Source: Trichaptum fuscoviolaceum
Lineage: Eukaryota; Basidiomycota; Agaricomycetes; Hymenochaetales; Trichaptaceae
Direction: 5' to 3'
Length of the DNA stretch: 64,000 nt
NCBI GenBank assembly: GCA_910574455.1
Contig: CAJSYZ010000008.1
Location: 1,174,637-1,238,636, forward strand
The position numbers and the translations under genes are program-made. This document shows, piece after piece, positions 10,801 through 23,102 of the stretch. Each line of letters starts with the position of its first letter. Positions within the stretch are counted from its first letter, which is position 1. The notes under the pieces were generated by a model. The model was not told the origin of the DNA. It made no database searches and was given only the letters and a program-made list of their open reading frames with translations.

Positions 10801-13800
10801 AAACCCAGGTACCGCCTCTCGTGTTTCTGCTTTTGACATACGTCAATCAATGGATAGTTCCGAGTCCGAGACTACAAGATAGACGAAGGGAAGGCTGTTT
10901 CCCCTACTTCGCAGATTGCGATCATGGCTTCGAAATAGGCGATTTAAGTTAGAGTGTATCTCTATTATCGGGCGAGTATAGTCAATTCGGATAATGTGCA
11001 CGGAAACTGCGGCGCCGAAATCAACCATGCCGAGCGTCTCTATATCACAGAATGGATAAGCGGTATGACCGTGAATAAACTTAACAATCTTCTTACCATA
11101 AGCCGCCTGGATAAATTGCATTCTGATTCTTCTGGTTCTGAAGCTACAGCTGCAGCTCCGGTCTGCCGCAGCACGATTTTGATGACATCAGAAGAAGGAA
11201 ATGAGCACTGAGATCGGAATTGACTTCCTCTCTTCCATTCAACGCTGGAATCTTTCAAAGATCGAAGAGGTCGATCGTCTGATTCACGTCCATAAACGTC
11301 TATCCATGATAGAAGGAGTAAGTTTCCATGCTGAACTTCCATTAAGCAATGAAAAAGATCAAACTGGGAGATACATTAACGCGCAGTATCCGAGGAAGGA
11401 ATGGATGGCGCGGTCAGTGAGCTCCGCATCACCAGAAAGTGGTATGAACTCTCACAAATTAAAGTTACGAGGACGAGGAAAGGCAGTAGTCTTGTCAAAA
11501 ATGAACCCCACTATCGTGACCGGAGATTGACACTAAGCCTTCCCTTTTTTTTCATATCTCCTGAGAAGCAAGTGATACCCAGCTAGTACTAGTTGCAGCT
11601 GTCAGCCGGACGCAGTGCTCCGATAGGCAGTCTGTCTCTTGATCCGTTACATCACGTCGTATGGAAGAGTCTTTTGAAGAGCAACCTTTGATGAGGACTC
11701 AGCTGCAGTAAAGCAATAGTATCCGCACGACGGACAAAAGCACTGTCATAACCTGAGAATTCAGAGCTTCGGCTACATTGGCAGGCTGTTCGCTGACGTC
11801 GGGATTGGTGGGACCCCGGCGTTAGTGTCGCTCGGTCGCGACTCGGAGTGTCACCGGCGCTGCGTGCAAGAGCTTAGTAAGCATCAGAGCGCCTGAAACC
11901 TTAAAATAGACATATGACTCGCGGAACCTTACAAGCAAGTGGGTAGTAGTACATAAGCTAAAAAAAGTCCCGGGTACCGCCATTGTACACTATAGTTCCT
12001 GTCCGAGCTCGGAGGATAGCTTTTCAGGCCGAGAATTCGGAGAAGTTCGCCTGTTGAGGGAGGATACCGAGCAGTCTGGGAATGCAAGAAGATTGGAGTC
12101 CTGATGTTATGGACATTCCATATTCCGCGTTGAATATGCGCCTCGGAATTAAAGGTCTGAGCAGTCAGACTGTGGCGTGTTACTGACGGATGGCAGAAGT
12201 AAAGAGCGAAGGACAGAAGGAGTAGCAGGAATTATGCGTCCGCCTGAAGGATCGGGTACTAAGATTTACTGCAAGACAATGATTGAGTGAGTTGGTTCAA
12301 TGCGTAAGGAGCCTGCAATAAGGTGGCATGGCGGAGGAAGGAGAAAATCGCACGGCGGTCAAGCGTTCCGTATGACACGAAGGAGGTATTGCAAAGACTG
12401 TCCAGCGCCTGTGAGAAGCCATAGCAAGCTGATGCCATGCAATTTGACAAACGTTACCAGCAGGCGGTGATTTTTCGTGTAGATGCGCACAACGAAGTGA
12501 GACTAGCCAGGAACAACTGAGTATTTTCGCGAAGCAGTCGGACATCTACGTGCTCGTATGGGAACACGCGAAAGAGAGATGAGAGGAAAGACCATCGTGC
12601 ATGGAGTATGTCAAAGCGATTGTCATGTACTGTAAGCGCCTAATATGCGAAAGATTTATTCGCCTTCAGTGAACCGATCGAGATAGTGTTGGTGAAGGCC
12701 TGAAGGTGATTGAACGATGACGGCTTCGGAGCCTTGGAAACATTCTTCAAATCAAAACAAAGGATGAAAATGAGCTACGGCTGGCAACTCACCAGCGATT
12801 CGGCGAGTTAAGCTCATACAGCTCCCGTTCGAGATCTTGGCTCCATACGAAGAACAAAGTTCAAGAATTTCAGCCATGACTGGACGTTGGCGCAATCCTT
12901 CATCAGCCTAGTCATCACGAATTGACCATGGCCGGACACTCGCTCGTCAAGGCCATCGCCTTTGTTACGTAGGTGATTGCAATGTGGGACGGCCTGGTCG
13001 GGCAATTTGTGCCTTTGTTCTCCTCCGAAGGCACCAGCTCCAGTAACCAGGCGATGCCTTCAACAAGATCACTGGATCTCATTTATCGAATTCCTCTCGT
13101 CTGGCATCATTATCATTTGAGAGCCTTGTTGCTTTCGAAGTGGAGAGGGAGTGGGTCGAGAAAAAAGATGGAGACGGAGAAAACATCTGCATATCCTAGT
13201 CTCTCCGACGTGTTCGGGATTTGCATGGCACCAGATCTACAATACGAGCGCGGCTCATCCAGTGATACAGCGAGACATCTGGCTACGTGAAATCACAGAA
13301 TGCGTGATCGAAATCACATTAGATCTTGTCCGCGAAGGTCGTATAACGTGATTTGCTTTCAGCTGCGCAAACCGTGCCGACGGGCTATGGAGGGTCGGAT
13401 AAGGCTGGCGCCGAGTCTCCGACCATTAACGAAGTATTTGACCATATGCATACTTGAAGATAAGTACCACCTTCGCGGGAAATGAGAAAGGATGCAAGGC
13501 ATCCTTCAGTGTTGGACACAGACAAGGACAGAACGCAGATAGCCTCAACAAATTTTGACAGATCTTGCAGTCAACCATTTCGTGAAAAAATAGCCAATTG
13601 TCAAAAGAACCTGTTTTTTTTCCGATCTGCAGATTGACACCATCTTTGTGTCCTTGTTGTCCAGAGGTATCGTATCTTCGCTATATCGATATTTGATCGT
13701 CCTCTCGCACACGATGCTGTAATGCAACGAGTATTCCCAACGAGGCGTGCCATCTCAACCAAGACAGTCAAGAACGAAAGAAACAGGCTGCCGGGTCAGG

Positions 13801-15988
13801 AGTAGATGAATGGCACTGTTTCAAACCACCAAAGCGCCAGAGTCTAGGATCATCAAGCCCATTGATACGGGTTGGGGGTGCGATGTCGTATTTTTTCTTT
13901 TAATTTAAGTCGCAATATCGCCCAACTACGGTGGCAAGAATGGAGATTTGCGAGAAGCGATTGACGCCCGTATGCGAACGATTCGTGGATAAATAACAAC
14001 ACAAATGATTCCCTACGCATAGCAGCGTGGAATCGTCCTGGTTCACATATCACTCCGATAACTTTTCATCCGGGGGGAAAGCTCGAAAAGCAGATTGGCC
14101 GATGACCTATTTGCAACGTTTCATGTGAATGCGGAGTTCTGTCCGATCGTTTATTAGCGAATTTGTGGCTGGATCAAGCTACGATAGGTGCCGCGGAGCG
14201 AAATCCGTAGCCTTGAGGGAGCCACTAGTATTGACTGAGAGTTCGACTCGGGCTAGAGATATAGGATGAAACTCGGAACCCCGAGAGTCAAGACGCCGCA
14301 AATCTTGGTCAAGGCCGGGGAAGATCTCGATTGTGCGTCAAAGGGGACAATCAGTAGGGTTGGAAGCAACGTTAACCCCACTCGATCCTGCAGTGATCCA
14401 GTGGTACAACTAGTATCCTCTGCGACCGTTGAGAAATGGATGCGAGGCCAACAATCGTGGAAGGTATCGGTCTGTCGGCACGAGCGCTAGCCATGATAGG
14501 CGCCACATAGCCGTGCTGTGTCGATAGCATCAGTAATGGAGTCATACGAGTCTTCCCGCTACACGTGGATGCTATTGGCTTGAAGGAGGCAAATAAAGAC
14601 AAGCAACACTTCACTGTCCGCTCAAGCTTCCAGGGTCTCATTGAATTCAGAAACGCACATGGCGAGCATGCGTATGAGCTTGTTTGTTTCGCGGCATAGG
14701 CTAGTAAAAGTAGCCGAATAAGAGCCAAGGAGTACGTTTCCGAAAACCGACCTGAGTCTTCCTTGATGCTGATGAAACAGTCGTGGTATCATAAGGAACA
14801 AACCTATGCGAGGGTCAGAGGGTCAGAGTGTATATGCGGAGTGAGTCTTTTAACATACATACACACTATCGCCTGTATCGGTCCGAATCCAACAACCGAA
14901 TGATTTTAAGAAACAACAACCGCGAACGTGATGGTGGGCGACGATCCGAAACATGATCATCTCGTAGATGCCCGCGAATCCTTTCGAATCCTTTCATCAC
15001 GATAGCTCTCTGTAATCTGAGCCGCGGGATAGACTCCTCACGTCGGAACATCCAGTTGGCAAGGAGACACCACAGAATGGTGCGAAGACCAAAGCTGGAT
15101 TGGTGTATTAGGATAGGGTCCCTCGTCACGTTTCGGAACAACAAGGCGTATCTTTGACCTCTCAATACGTCGAAAGTACAAAGCACAGGGAAATCTGGAA
15201 TGAGCAGGCAAAGCTTCGAAGGTCCATGTTTGACCTTGACGTGTAGAATATAATCAACGACATGAAGATCTTTGGAGGTGATTTGTGCTCGAAAATATGA
15301 GTTAACGATACCTGGTGCAAAGGACGGTCTATCTCTTTTCTACGCGTTTCCTCTACGTATTGTCTGAGTTCTAGGGAGATTCGTAAAGCTGCGAACTTGT
15401 TTACATCTGCAGATGTTGTATGTTGCTGCAAACTTATTCCAGCAGCGGAACTCAGTTGTGCCAGTGAGAGCGTGTGCATTGTTTGCTGTTTTGGTAGTAC
15501 TCAGCTTGCGGTGCACAAGGAGGGCTGTGCGACACCAGTGCTTACTAGTAGCGAACCAGTGCAAGGCTGTGACTAGGAAACTCTCATTGTGCAAGCGGTT
15601 ATCGAGGACACGGCGAGGACAGTATATTCGACGACGAGCAAGACATTGGGTAGCAAATACACCACAAGCGAGAAGGACGGTTAGTAGTGTGTTGTGGGTT
15701 GTTGTGTGGGCGCTGTCATCAAGGTTATCTCGTATTCACTGAGCGCACCTTGTACGTCGTCCTCCTCCATCCTCGCCTTTCTGAATGAACTCAATCTCAC
15801 AGCATCCACAACACCCACAGACGACTTTTGTTCACGCTCTCTCATCACACTGCCTCGTCCTAATTGCCAGAAGGTGCTCACATCCATAAACGCCGTCTCC
15901 TTGATTTTGCATCGACACATCTGCCCTACACCTTCATTTTCCCTCACATCATCTGTCCTGCTTATAAGAGCCCTGCAACTGCGCCGAC
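4802..15988. other. gene-poor 11 kb interval with only short decayed reading frames
   Basis: No reading frame longer than about 150 codons exists on either strand, and I could not assemble an exon chain that gives a recognisable protein. CG dinucleotides are still frequent, so there is no simple sign of C-to-T repeat mutation. Short protein-like frames survive near 9537-9868 (+), 12859-12903 (-, resembling the end of a kinase domain) and 14511-14699 (+). A 149-codon basic frame lies at 4946-5395 (-). I see no terminal repeats, long inverted repeats or transposase/reverse-transcriptase motifs. It is most likely decayed genes or transposons, although a gene made of many tiny exons cannot be excluded. 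Confidence 0.5.
4946..5395 (-). CDS. doubtful small basic protein, 149 aa
   Basis: This open frame is rich in Lys, Arg and Gly and has no domain, signal peptide or membrane helix that I recognise. The overlapping + strand frame from 5122 to 5296 begins with an ATG and is equally long-lived, so one of the two may simply be a shadow. It sits just downstream of the 1644-4801 gene on the opposite strand, where 3' untranslated sequence is also expected. I keep it only because it is the longest frame in the gene-poor interval. Confidence 0.15.
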   Translation of the reverse strand: MRLKPRATGTRKCLLSSVSALFEATGMRGRKVRSMDEREKGKPWNRIREVVNPGKKPLESSLKIEIRSKVFPHKKGVGGEERKNGGRMFCHLARSSAGKPQVVRDKKGSRGTSLFTNEDIAILNAMSYGGFRGRATSDRSIDGRAHQAV

Positions 15989-18900
15989 ATGGACTACTCA
16001 AACCAGCAAGCGGCGCAGGGCTACTATCGCTCACCTTTCCTCGACGACCTGAATTCCTTTGATACCAACCAGGCGGGGTCGTCAAGCTCCGCCCATAACA
16101 ATCCCGCGTCGCCCCCCTACCTCGACGCATCTTCCCCTTCCTTTCCTGATTTCAATACCCCTGCTCCGAACTCTGTAAACCATCAAGGAGCGCATCAGAA
16201 TACCACGACGAATTCGAGCCTGCCTCCCACTCCATTCGCTCCGTCGTACGCTGCCCAGGCGGGTTCGTACAACAACTCCCCACGAGGCTCCGATATATCT
16301 TTTATACCCGGTAACGAGTTTACCAACGCCGAATACGATCAGCAGCGTACTGCTCCTTTTGATCCGGAGCAGTTTGATTTCAGCGTCATAAACGTTTTAC
16401 CCCCCGAATCTGAATACGACGGCTACGACCCATCCACGTACGACCCACCTACGGACCAGACAGCACTGTTCTTTCAGCCTGACTTCATGAACTCTATCTC
16501 TGAATCTGATCAAACCACTCAGCCAGGCATGACGCATTCGAACACTTCTCCGAGTCCCTCGACTTCGTCTTTGGGGAGCAACAATGTTCCACAGAACCAT
16601 CCACACGTATCCGTTACCCCCGCTCATGATGCATTCGATGCTCAGAATGCCCTACGCATGGGCATTGGTAGTTATGTTCCATACGATCAAGGCTCCCCTG
16701 CCTCTTCCAACGGCGATGGTGGTGTAGGCAATACAGGAAATGTTAATCGGAGCCGCGCATCATCCGTCTCCTCCGTTACCAACCATAATCAGCTGTTGCG
16801 CGGATCACCACAGCCAGATACCTCCCAGACGTTTGGTATGGAGAACGTTACCTTCGAGAATTCGCCTTCGCCAGGCCCAACCTCTACCTGGAACGTCGGG
16901 CGTCCCCCTCAAAGCCCAGCGCTAAACGGTCCTCAATCCCCGCCTCAACTCTTTATTCCCGGAGGCCCACCCGAGATCACAGCGAACTCTCCGTCCCCTA
17001 CACATTCCCACCACTCAAACCTCTCTGAGTTTGGAGGTGCGGCAGGCGGTGCTAACCTTCCTACCGGCGGACTATCTGCTCGTACTGGTGCCGGGGGGTT
17101 GATGGCACCGAACGGTCCCGGAATTCAGATCGTGCCTGCAACACCTGTAAATACAGGTGTAGGTGCGGGCGCCTCACAAGGCGTACCCTTCCAGCAGAGA
17201 TTGGATACACTAGTTCAAGGTATGTGTTACAATCATATTCTCTCATTTTCCTTTTTCGCATTTCTTCGGTTGTTTCTGCGATTTTTATTTTGATCACCTT
17301 CAGCGTGATTGCTGGATTTTTCCCGCTTGTTACAACTTTCCCCCTTACTCGCCCAGATTGTCGGCGGGGTCCCTCATGAGGTGTTCAGCGCTTCTAATAA
17401 GCAACTGAGCTTCCGGGACAACTTGAACTGATGGGTTCAGATCTGATGGTCCTCTACCCGTCTCATTCAAACATTGAGACATATTCAAATTATATTTATA
17501 TGTTAGTGGCAGTGCAGATCTCGAGGGAAGCAAATTTCTTTGTTCCATCACGCCGGAGATCGGTCCCTTTCTTCGGTTTCTCTAAGCTCTGCAAATTTTA
17601 TTATATTATCTTTCCTTCGTCTATCTGTATAAATGCTTCGCTGTCGATCCCAACTCCTGCACCAATTCTGACACTCCTGTCCTATCTTCAGGTCAACAGA
17701 CTCAGTCGAACGCTGCTATCTGGTCTCAACATCGGTCTCCGCAGACAAACTATCAGGCCATGCAACAACAACAACCTGAGTCGCACATCCGAGGCCACAG
17801 TGGATCGGTTTCCCCCCAACCGCATCCCCAACTTCCTCCGGCTCCGGCGTCGCCATACACCTTCCCTTCGAACAATCTCACCCCATCATCTGTTTCTGCG
17901 ACAGCTCTAGCAGAAGGTGGTGAGTTTGATATCGCCAACCAGAACCAAGACCACTACTCGCCCTCCCCTCAGATGTCTCCGAACCTTGGTGCCCTCCAAC
18001 TTGGCCAACCCTCTGGCGGTGAGTACCTTGTGCCCATCGGACAGAATCAACGTTCTCGCTCCAAAAGCGACACGTCCCTCCGTCCCCCTATGTGGCAAAT
18101 CGGTCTGAACGTTGGTCAACAAGGTTTAGGTCAATCTATGGGCAATACTAGCAGTATCACACTCCCCCAGCCCCCCCAACTACCCACGCTCAACGCTCCC
18201 ACAGGAGGCTCCCCAGGCTCCAGCCCGCTGATTCATCAACCGAACCTTCAGCAACACTTCTCGTACGGGCCTCCTGCATCTGGACAAGACACTGGTACGA
18301 TGCCTAATTCAGCACACAGTAGCGGCTTCCTTTCGCCAAACTCCAATAACGGGTTCGAAGCGAGCAGTGTCAGAGCGACAGACTTACGTCGTGCACGCAG
18401 CGAAACCCACAAGCGCAACGCTCTCTCAGCAGACATGACGCCTCGTTTCCTTGATCCCGGCGACGCTCTCCAGGGTGGCTTTGGCAGCCATCCTGGCTCC
18501 GCAGCTTCGTCCCCGTACTTGTCCGCTCCTGACGATTTGCCGAGAGTCCCTGGTAACATTGGAGCACATCGCCGTACGTTCAGTAATGGCAGTCATGGAC
18601 ATGGGCACCATCGTAGCCTTTCTCGTGACCGCGCCACGCTGAGCTCGTCTCCGTACCCTTCCCCGCATGCCAGCCCTCGTGTCAATGCAGGTGACCTCCC
18701 AGATATTTCTGATCAGGGAGGAAGTTACAGACAAGGTCGTGGCAATGGAATGCGCAGCGGTACTCCTGTAGATCCCATGGGAATTCCGGTCCATGTTATG
18801 GGAGTAGACGCTAATGGTAACCCGACCGTTCAGAGCCAGGCGCCCATCATTGTGCCGCGGCAGAACGTAACGACGCATGCAACTGCCGACGCTAGTCAGC

Positions 18901-19471
18901 GACGCAGGCGTACTGAAGCGGCTTTTAAGTGCCCTGTCCCTGGATGCGGGAGCACCTTTACTAGGCACTTTAACTTGAAAGGTATGCTTTGATATATCCA
19001 TCTGATCCTGTCTTCCTTCTATTAGCTGTCCTTTTCGTTTTTTTTTACACTGGCGCTGACACTCGTCTCTTGTGCTTGCAGGACACCTGCGCTCCCATAA
19101 CGAGGAGAGACCCTTTAAGTGTAAATGGCCTGGGTGCGATAAGGGTTTCGCTCGCCAGCATGACTGCAAGAGGCACGAACAGCTCCATGAGAATTTCAGG
19201 CCTCATATGTGCAATGGTTGTCACAAAAACTTTGCTCGCTTGGATGCGCTGAACCGCCACTGTATGTCTATGTTTTCTAAGTTTGACACGCGGTCGCTGA
19301 GTTATGTTCCCAGTGCGCTCTGATGCTGGTTTGGAATGCCAAGAAAGTCAACCGATCGTCACGAATTCCCCGAATAAAACTATGATTGAATTGGGAGCGG
19401 ACGGCATGATGGATTACAAAGAAGAGCAAGAGACCGGTTGGCAACCCGCCTCTACGGGTGTTATGGTCTAG
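15989..19471 (+). CDS. Crz1-like calcineurin-responsive C2H2 zinc finger transcription factor
   Basis: Exons at 15989-17219, 17692-18981, 19082-19261 and 19314-19471 sum to a closed 952-aa frame. Residues 1-820 are low-complexity Ser/Pro/Asn/Gln-rich sequence typical of a phosphoregulated activator. Near the C-terminus are three zinc fingers: C-P-V-P-G-C...H-L-R-S-H, C-K-W-P-G-C...H-E-Q-L-H, and a last finger C-N-G-C...R-H with a distal Cys instead of the usual second His. The pattern F-A-R-Q-H-D-C-K-R-H and D-A-L-N-R-H-L-R-S is characteristic of the Crz1 family, which calcineurin dephosphorylates to trigger nuclear entry under calcium, ion and cell wall stress. Residues 377-382 read P-G-I-Q-I-V, a match to the PxIxIT calcineurin docking motif. 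Intron 1 (472 bp) is long; introns 2 and 3 are 100 and 52 bp. Confidence 0.88.
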
Positions 19472-20376
19472 TCCTATTTACGTCAATGCGGTTTTAACTC
19501 TCTCTTCGCTTTTCCTGTTATTTACAATGGTCTGCTTGCCCTGGCAGAACAGCCATCTGCTTTTTCTGAATAATATTAAGTGTTAATCTCAATGTACGAT
19601 TTAGATCTTATTATTCTTACGGATCTGACCCTTGTATTATGCTTTACACTTGGACTTCATCTTGTCATTCATTATATATTCGTCTTTTAACAATTTATGG
19701 CCCAGTATACTGTACAGCCCAGGCTTTGAAATTCCTGCATCCCTGCACTCTTCGGTTCTTCTCTTGCCTCTTGATTTACTGTACTATCCTACTGGAGAAC
19801 GCTAGTATAAGTCTAATGGTTCTGCTCTGACTTGCTTTTGATTTATCTACATATAAACACCCTTGTAGCTTTCCACAACATCTCTTGTATCCTGCGTGAA
19901 GCTATAGCATGTACATCATAACAAAGGGCTATCTATCGGAATGGCACTCGTCGTATCGATCAGGGTAGAATACGTCAGGGATGGCGAGGATCTGCAGACA
20001 AACATGGATCCTCAAACAAAACAAGGCGCAGATATATCCGATAGATGGGGAGGCTGACCTCAGCCGGCCGGGGATTGCGGACAAGAGCACACGAACGGAA
20101 GTGCCAAGCGGCGTCACAAGAGAAGAAGATATGTATTAAAACATGCACGTAGTTTTACAGGGTTAACAAAGAGACTAAGAGACTAGAAGAATTCCTCGAT
20201 CGCAGATCAAGGCCTTCTTAAGGTGCACAGCAACGTGGGGGCTTTCTCCGAAGGCACCACGAGAAAAACGAATTGAATTGGTAGCACGCGGTGGATTCAA
20301 GGCAGGAATGAACGCGAAAGGCACCTCGGAGATCAGACGCTCGATATGCCGAACTATTCAATATTGTCCATGACGT
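19472..20376. other. intergenic region between convergent genes
   Basis: This is T-rich DNA holding the 3' ends of the Crz1-like gene and of the minus-strand gene ending at 20377. No frame here has protein-like composition, and I see no RNA gene or repeat. Confidence 0.6.
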
Positions 20377-20846
20377 CTAATAGAAATCGAATACGCGTTC
20401 CATGAGCATGAGGCATTTACTGGAATGAAACATTTGAAGCATACTCACCTTGTAGGCCGGCGATCATAGCGATCGGAGAAATTGGCGTAATGGACTCGTT
20501 TGTCTTCAGGCAGTCTTCGCGACTTCTCGGCATCACGTACAGATACGTCAAAGAAGCCTGGGCAGGGCGACCCGTAGTACTTCTGCTGGCAGGGATGCCT
20601 GCCGGGGATAGTCGGACAGATGTTGTCGGCCTCACAGCTAACGCAGCGCTTGATGTGCGTCCATTTGTCTCCGTGCCTAGCGTTCTTCCTCTTCAAACCC
20701 GTCACAGACTCGTTCGAGGAGAATGAAGCAGCGGACTTGTTCCATTGAACAGGGCCATGAGCCGGGATTGTGGTTGGAGTTGGCCAATAAACAATCTCCT
20801 CGTGATAGACGGGCTTCGCCTTGGAGAAAACCTTGAAAAACTTCAT
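20377..20846 (-). CDS. small uncharacterised protein, 146 aa, two exons
   Basis: Exon 1 runs from the ATG at 20846 to 20449 and exon 2 from 20419 to 20377. A GTGAGT donor and a CAG acceptor bound a 29-bp gap, which is unusually short for an intron, so the 3' end is less sure than the start. The product begins M-K-F-F-K-V-F and is basic, with a cysteine-containing stretch C-V-S-C...C-P-T-I-P-G-R-H-P-C-Q-Q-K near the middle. I see no signal peptide or membrane helix and recognise no family. A TATAAA lies at 21083-21078 on the minus strand, about 230 bp upstream of the ATG, and could drive it. Confidence 0.5.
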
Positions 20847-21370
20847 GTTTTTCTATGGTGATAGGCGTAGATAATTTGGGAAAGGGTAGCACTGATCGAT
20901 TCAAGGTAAGCAAAGATAACTGAAGATTGGTAATTGGATTGATGGGTAAAGAAGCGACAGTAAAGCTGTTGTTATGTTCTGGTAAGGAGTGTGAAAAATC
21001 GCGGAAACGGACTCTGCGCGATTCGATTGACGGAGATTGGTGTGAAGTGGAGGATAAGGTATGGAGTGTTGCGCGCCTTTATAGCAATCGCAAAAGAGAC
21101 CACAATGAGTTTTCGGGGTCGTTGACCACAATGTTCCAGCCGAGTGGTTTGCCTTGGACTTGGTTAAATGTGATCAGGCGGACGTTGACCCCTGCTGGTA
21201 CGAGTGTCTTTATCTCTCCGCTTAACAAAGTAGAGCAGCTGCACAGAAACAAAGTCTTGTCGGTGTCGAAGATTCTCATCCAATAGGTTCTAATAAAGGT
21301 TACTGAAGTGTCGAAGAAGCGTTAGAGTGAGCCACACTATAAACAAAAGGGAACCACACTCACGAGAGAC
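20847..21370. other. promoter region of the 20846 gene and 3' flank of the RAI1-like gene
   Basis: About 520 bp without a credible gene. On the minus strand it contains a TATAAA at 21083-21078 and a T/C-rich leader, consistent with a promoter reading toward 20846. The RAI1-like gene ends at 21371, so its terminator must also lie here. Confidence 0.5.
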
Positions 21371-22953
21371 CTAAGCACCACTCTTTGTCATATTATCAAT
21401 GTCTCCATTGTGCTCTCCACGTGGCTCAACGACTTCATCCCAATACCAAAGAGGTAGGAACCCAACTCTCTTTTCGCCATTCCTAACTTCTTCAACGCCC
21501 TCATCATCGAGCAGTTTCACTTCCGCGCCTTTTCCAGGAACGAACCTCACTCTCCAAACTTGTTCTTCACGATTAACTGGTGTTTTACTTGAGCCTTCCG
21601 AAGTGTTGAAATCCCAACTATCTATCGACGATTTGAGGAAGGCGATGAACTCGTTTCCCCAACTTAAGCATAGATTTGGGTCCCAAGCACCTACTTTACC
21701 ACGTACAAGGCGCGGTAGCTCGACTGTTTTGAAACTCTGAATTGTCGTCAGTCGGCCTGCAGGAGTTCTAAAGCCGACTTTGATCTCCTAGATAAGGTCA
21801 TTAGACTTGTGTACGCTGCAACAAGAAGGAAAATCTCACAGGAACTCCGAGAAGAAACGACTGGAAATAAAATCTGAGCATTTTCCTTAGGGTAATGGGT
21901 CATTGGAATATGCAACACAAAGAACATCACAACTATACCTCTCAAACCTCGCTTCATCTTGAAGATTCCGGATACTAAGAGATGTTTTGAGCTCGACGAA
22001 GGTGTTGGGTTGGCCGCTGAATTTTCCTATGAAAGAAACTTGGTTTGATACGTCAGACAAATTAGAGTTCAACAAGAAGCGCCCACCTTGGACGCAATCA
22101 ACTTCGCCTCCGATAATCAGTCTACTGTTCCCCAGCTTTGTCTTGACCACGCTACACCATTGGACATTGGTGTTGATGTTACCTCCCCAGCCATTTGGTC
22201 GTCGTTCTGGGTCATCCATAGGGTCCGGTGTAGCAGACGTGCAATACGACTCAAATGCATATCCAAAGTAAGATTGCAGTCGATGATGAGGAGCCATGTT
22301 TTCTCTAACACATGACATTTCAGAACACGAGCCATCAGTTGAGTTGTCCGCTTACTTTTCCTTCAACTTCGCTTCGTTAACATGCTCTTCAAAGTAGAGT
22401 GTATCATTAATACACATTACATTCATTTTCCAACCGTCTCTCTCTTCATAAGGGGCTGTCAATATTCTTTTCTTCCCCGCATCATATCAGTTCAAGCCGT
22501 CGAATAAGCCTCGAAATCTCACTTTGTCATAACGCCTCTCCAGGACACAACATTCGCTCTCGCCCTCTCTGGCCTCACCTCTTTCCTCAGACACGCTTCC
22601 AATAACCCATCGAGCCTTCCACGTTCTTCTGGTCTCTTTATCCACGCGTCATACTCATAAGACAGATCGGCGCCGAGAGGAGGTTCTACGTAGTACCTCA
22701 TAGCTGCATTCGAGAACTCAAGCTTCCTGGAGGATGAGTAGGAGAACGTCGTAAGCTGGTATGGATATTGCATCGCTGGTGGCTGCGATGATTTTGTACC
22801 GACGGGATAGACAAGGCGTCGTGAATTTCGATGATGGTCTTCATTTTTTATGCGCCTTCGAGTAGGCGATCGAGTCTCGCATTCACTTTCTTCAATTTCA
22901 GAGCGACTACGCTTCATGGCTGAGGTTGAAGACGAGGCATGTGAACTGTCCAA
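21371..22953 (-). CDS. rai1: RAI1/DXO family RNA 5'-end decapping nuclease
   Basis: The model has five exons: 22953-22523, 22466-22356, 22304-21939, 21885-21840 and 21787-21371. They sum to a closed 456-aa frame. Family hallmarks are G-Y-A-F-E-S-Y-C-T, then I-I-G-G-E-V-D-C-V and F-V-E-L-K-T. The E-x-D and E-x-K pairs are the metal-binding catalytic residues of the DXO/Rai1 fold. The C-terminal third has Q-S-F-L-L-G-V-P, a V-G-F-R strand and S-W-G-N-E-F. In fungi Rai1 stabilises the nuclear 5'-3' exonuclease Rat1 and removes incompletely capped 5' ends. The basic Ser-rich first 60 residues are probably disordered. Two introns end in AAG (at 22467-22469 and 21886-21888). The gene diverges from the acyl-CoA ligase, with only 149 bp between the two start codons. 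Confidence 0.88.
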
Positions 22954-23102
22954 TACAATTCTGAGGTACCTTTCCCACGACTGCTATAGGTTTAAGACCG
23001 GCACGGTTATAAAGGATCATTTCTCCCGGTTTGCGGGGAAATAAATAGAGCAACCATTTCTTGGTCTTTCACCCCGCACTCCTTCTCCTGCCTCTCATCA
23101 GA
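22954..23102. promoter_or_regulatory. 149-bp bidirectional promoter between RAI1-like and CoA ligase genes
   Basis: The two genes start head to head here, so both promoters must overlap or continue into the genes. An AT-rich AAATAAATAG lies at about 23039-23048, some 55 bp upstream of the ligase ATG. No other motif is clear. Confidence 0.5.

Noticed and set aside
14230..14260. tRNA gene suggested by GAGTTCGACTCGG
   Set aside because: The upstream 70 bp contain no A box or matching acceptor stem.
18426..19169. 247-codon minus-strand frame
   Set aside because: It is antisense to the Crz1-like exons including the zinc fingers and has the Arg-rich mix typical of such shadows.
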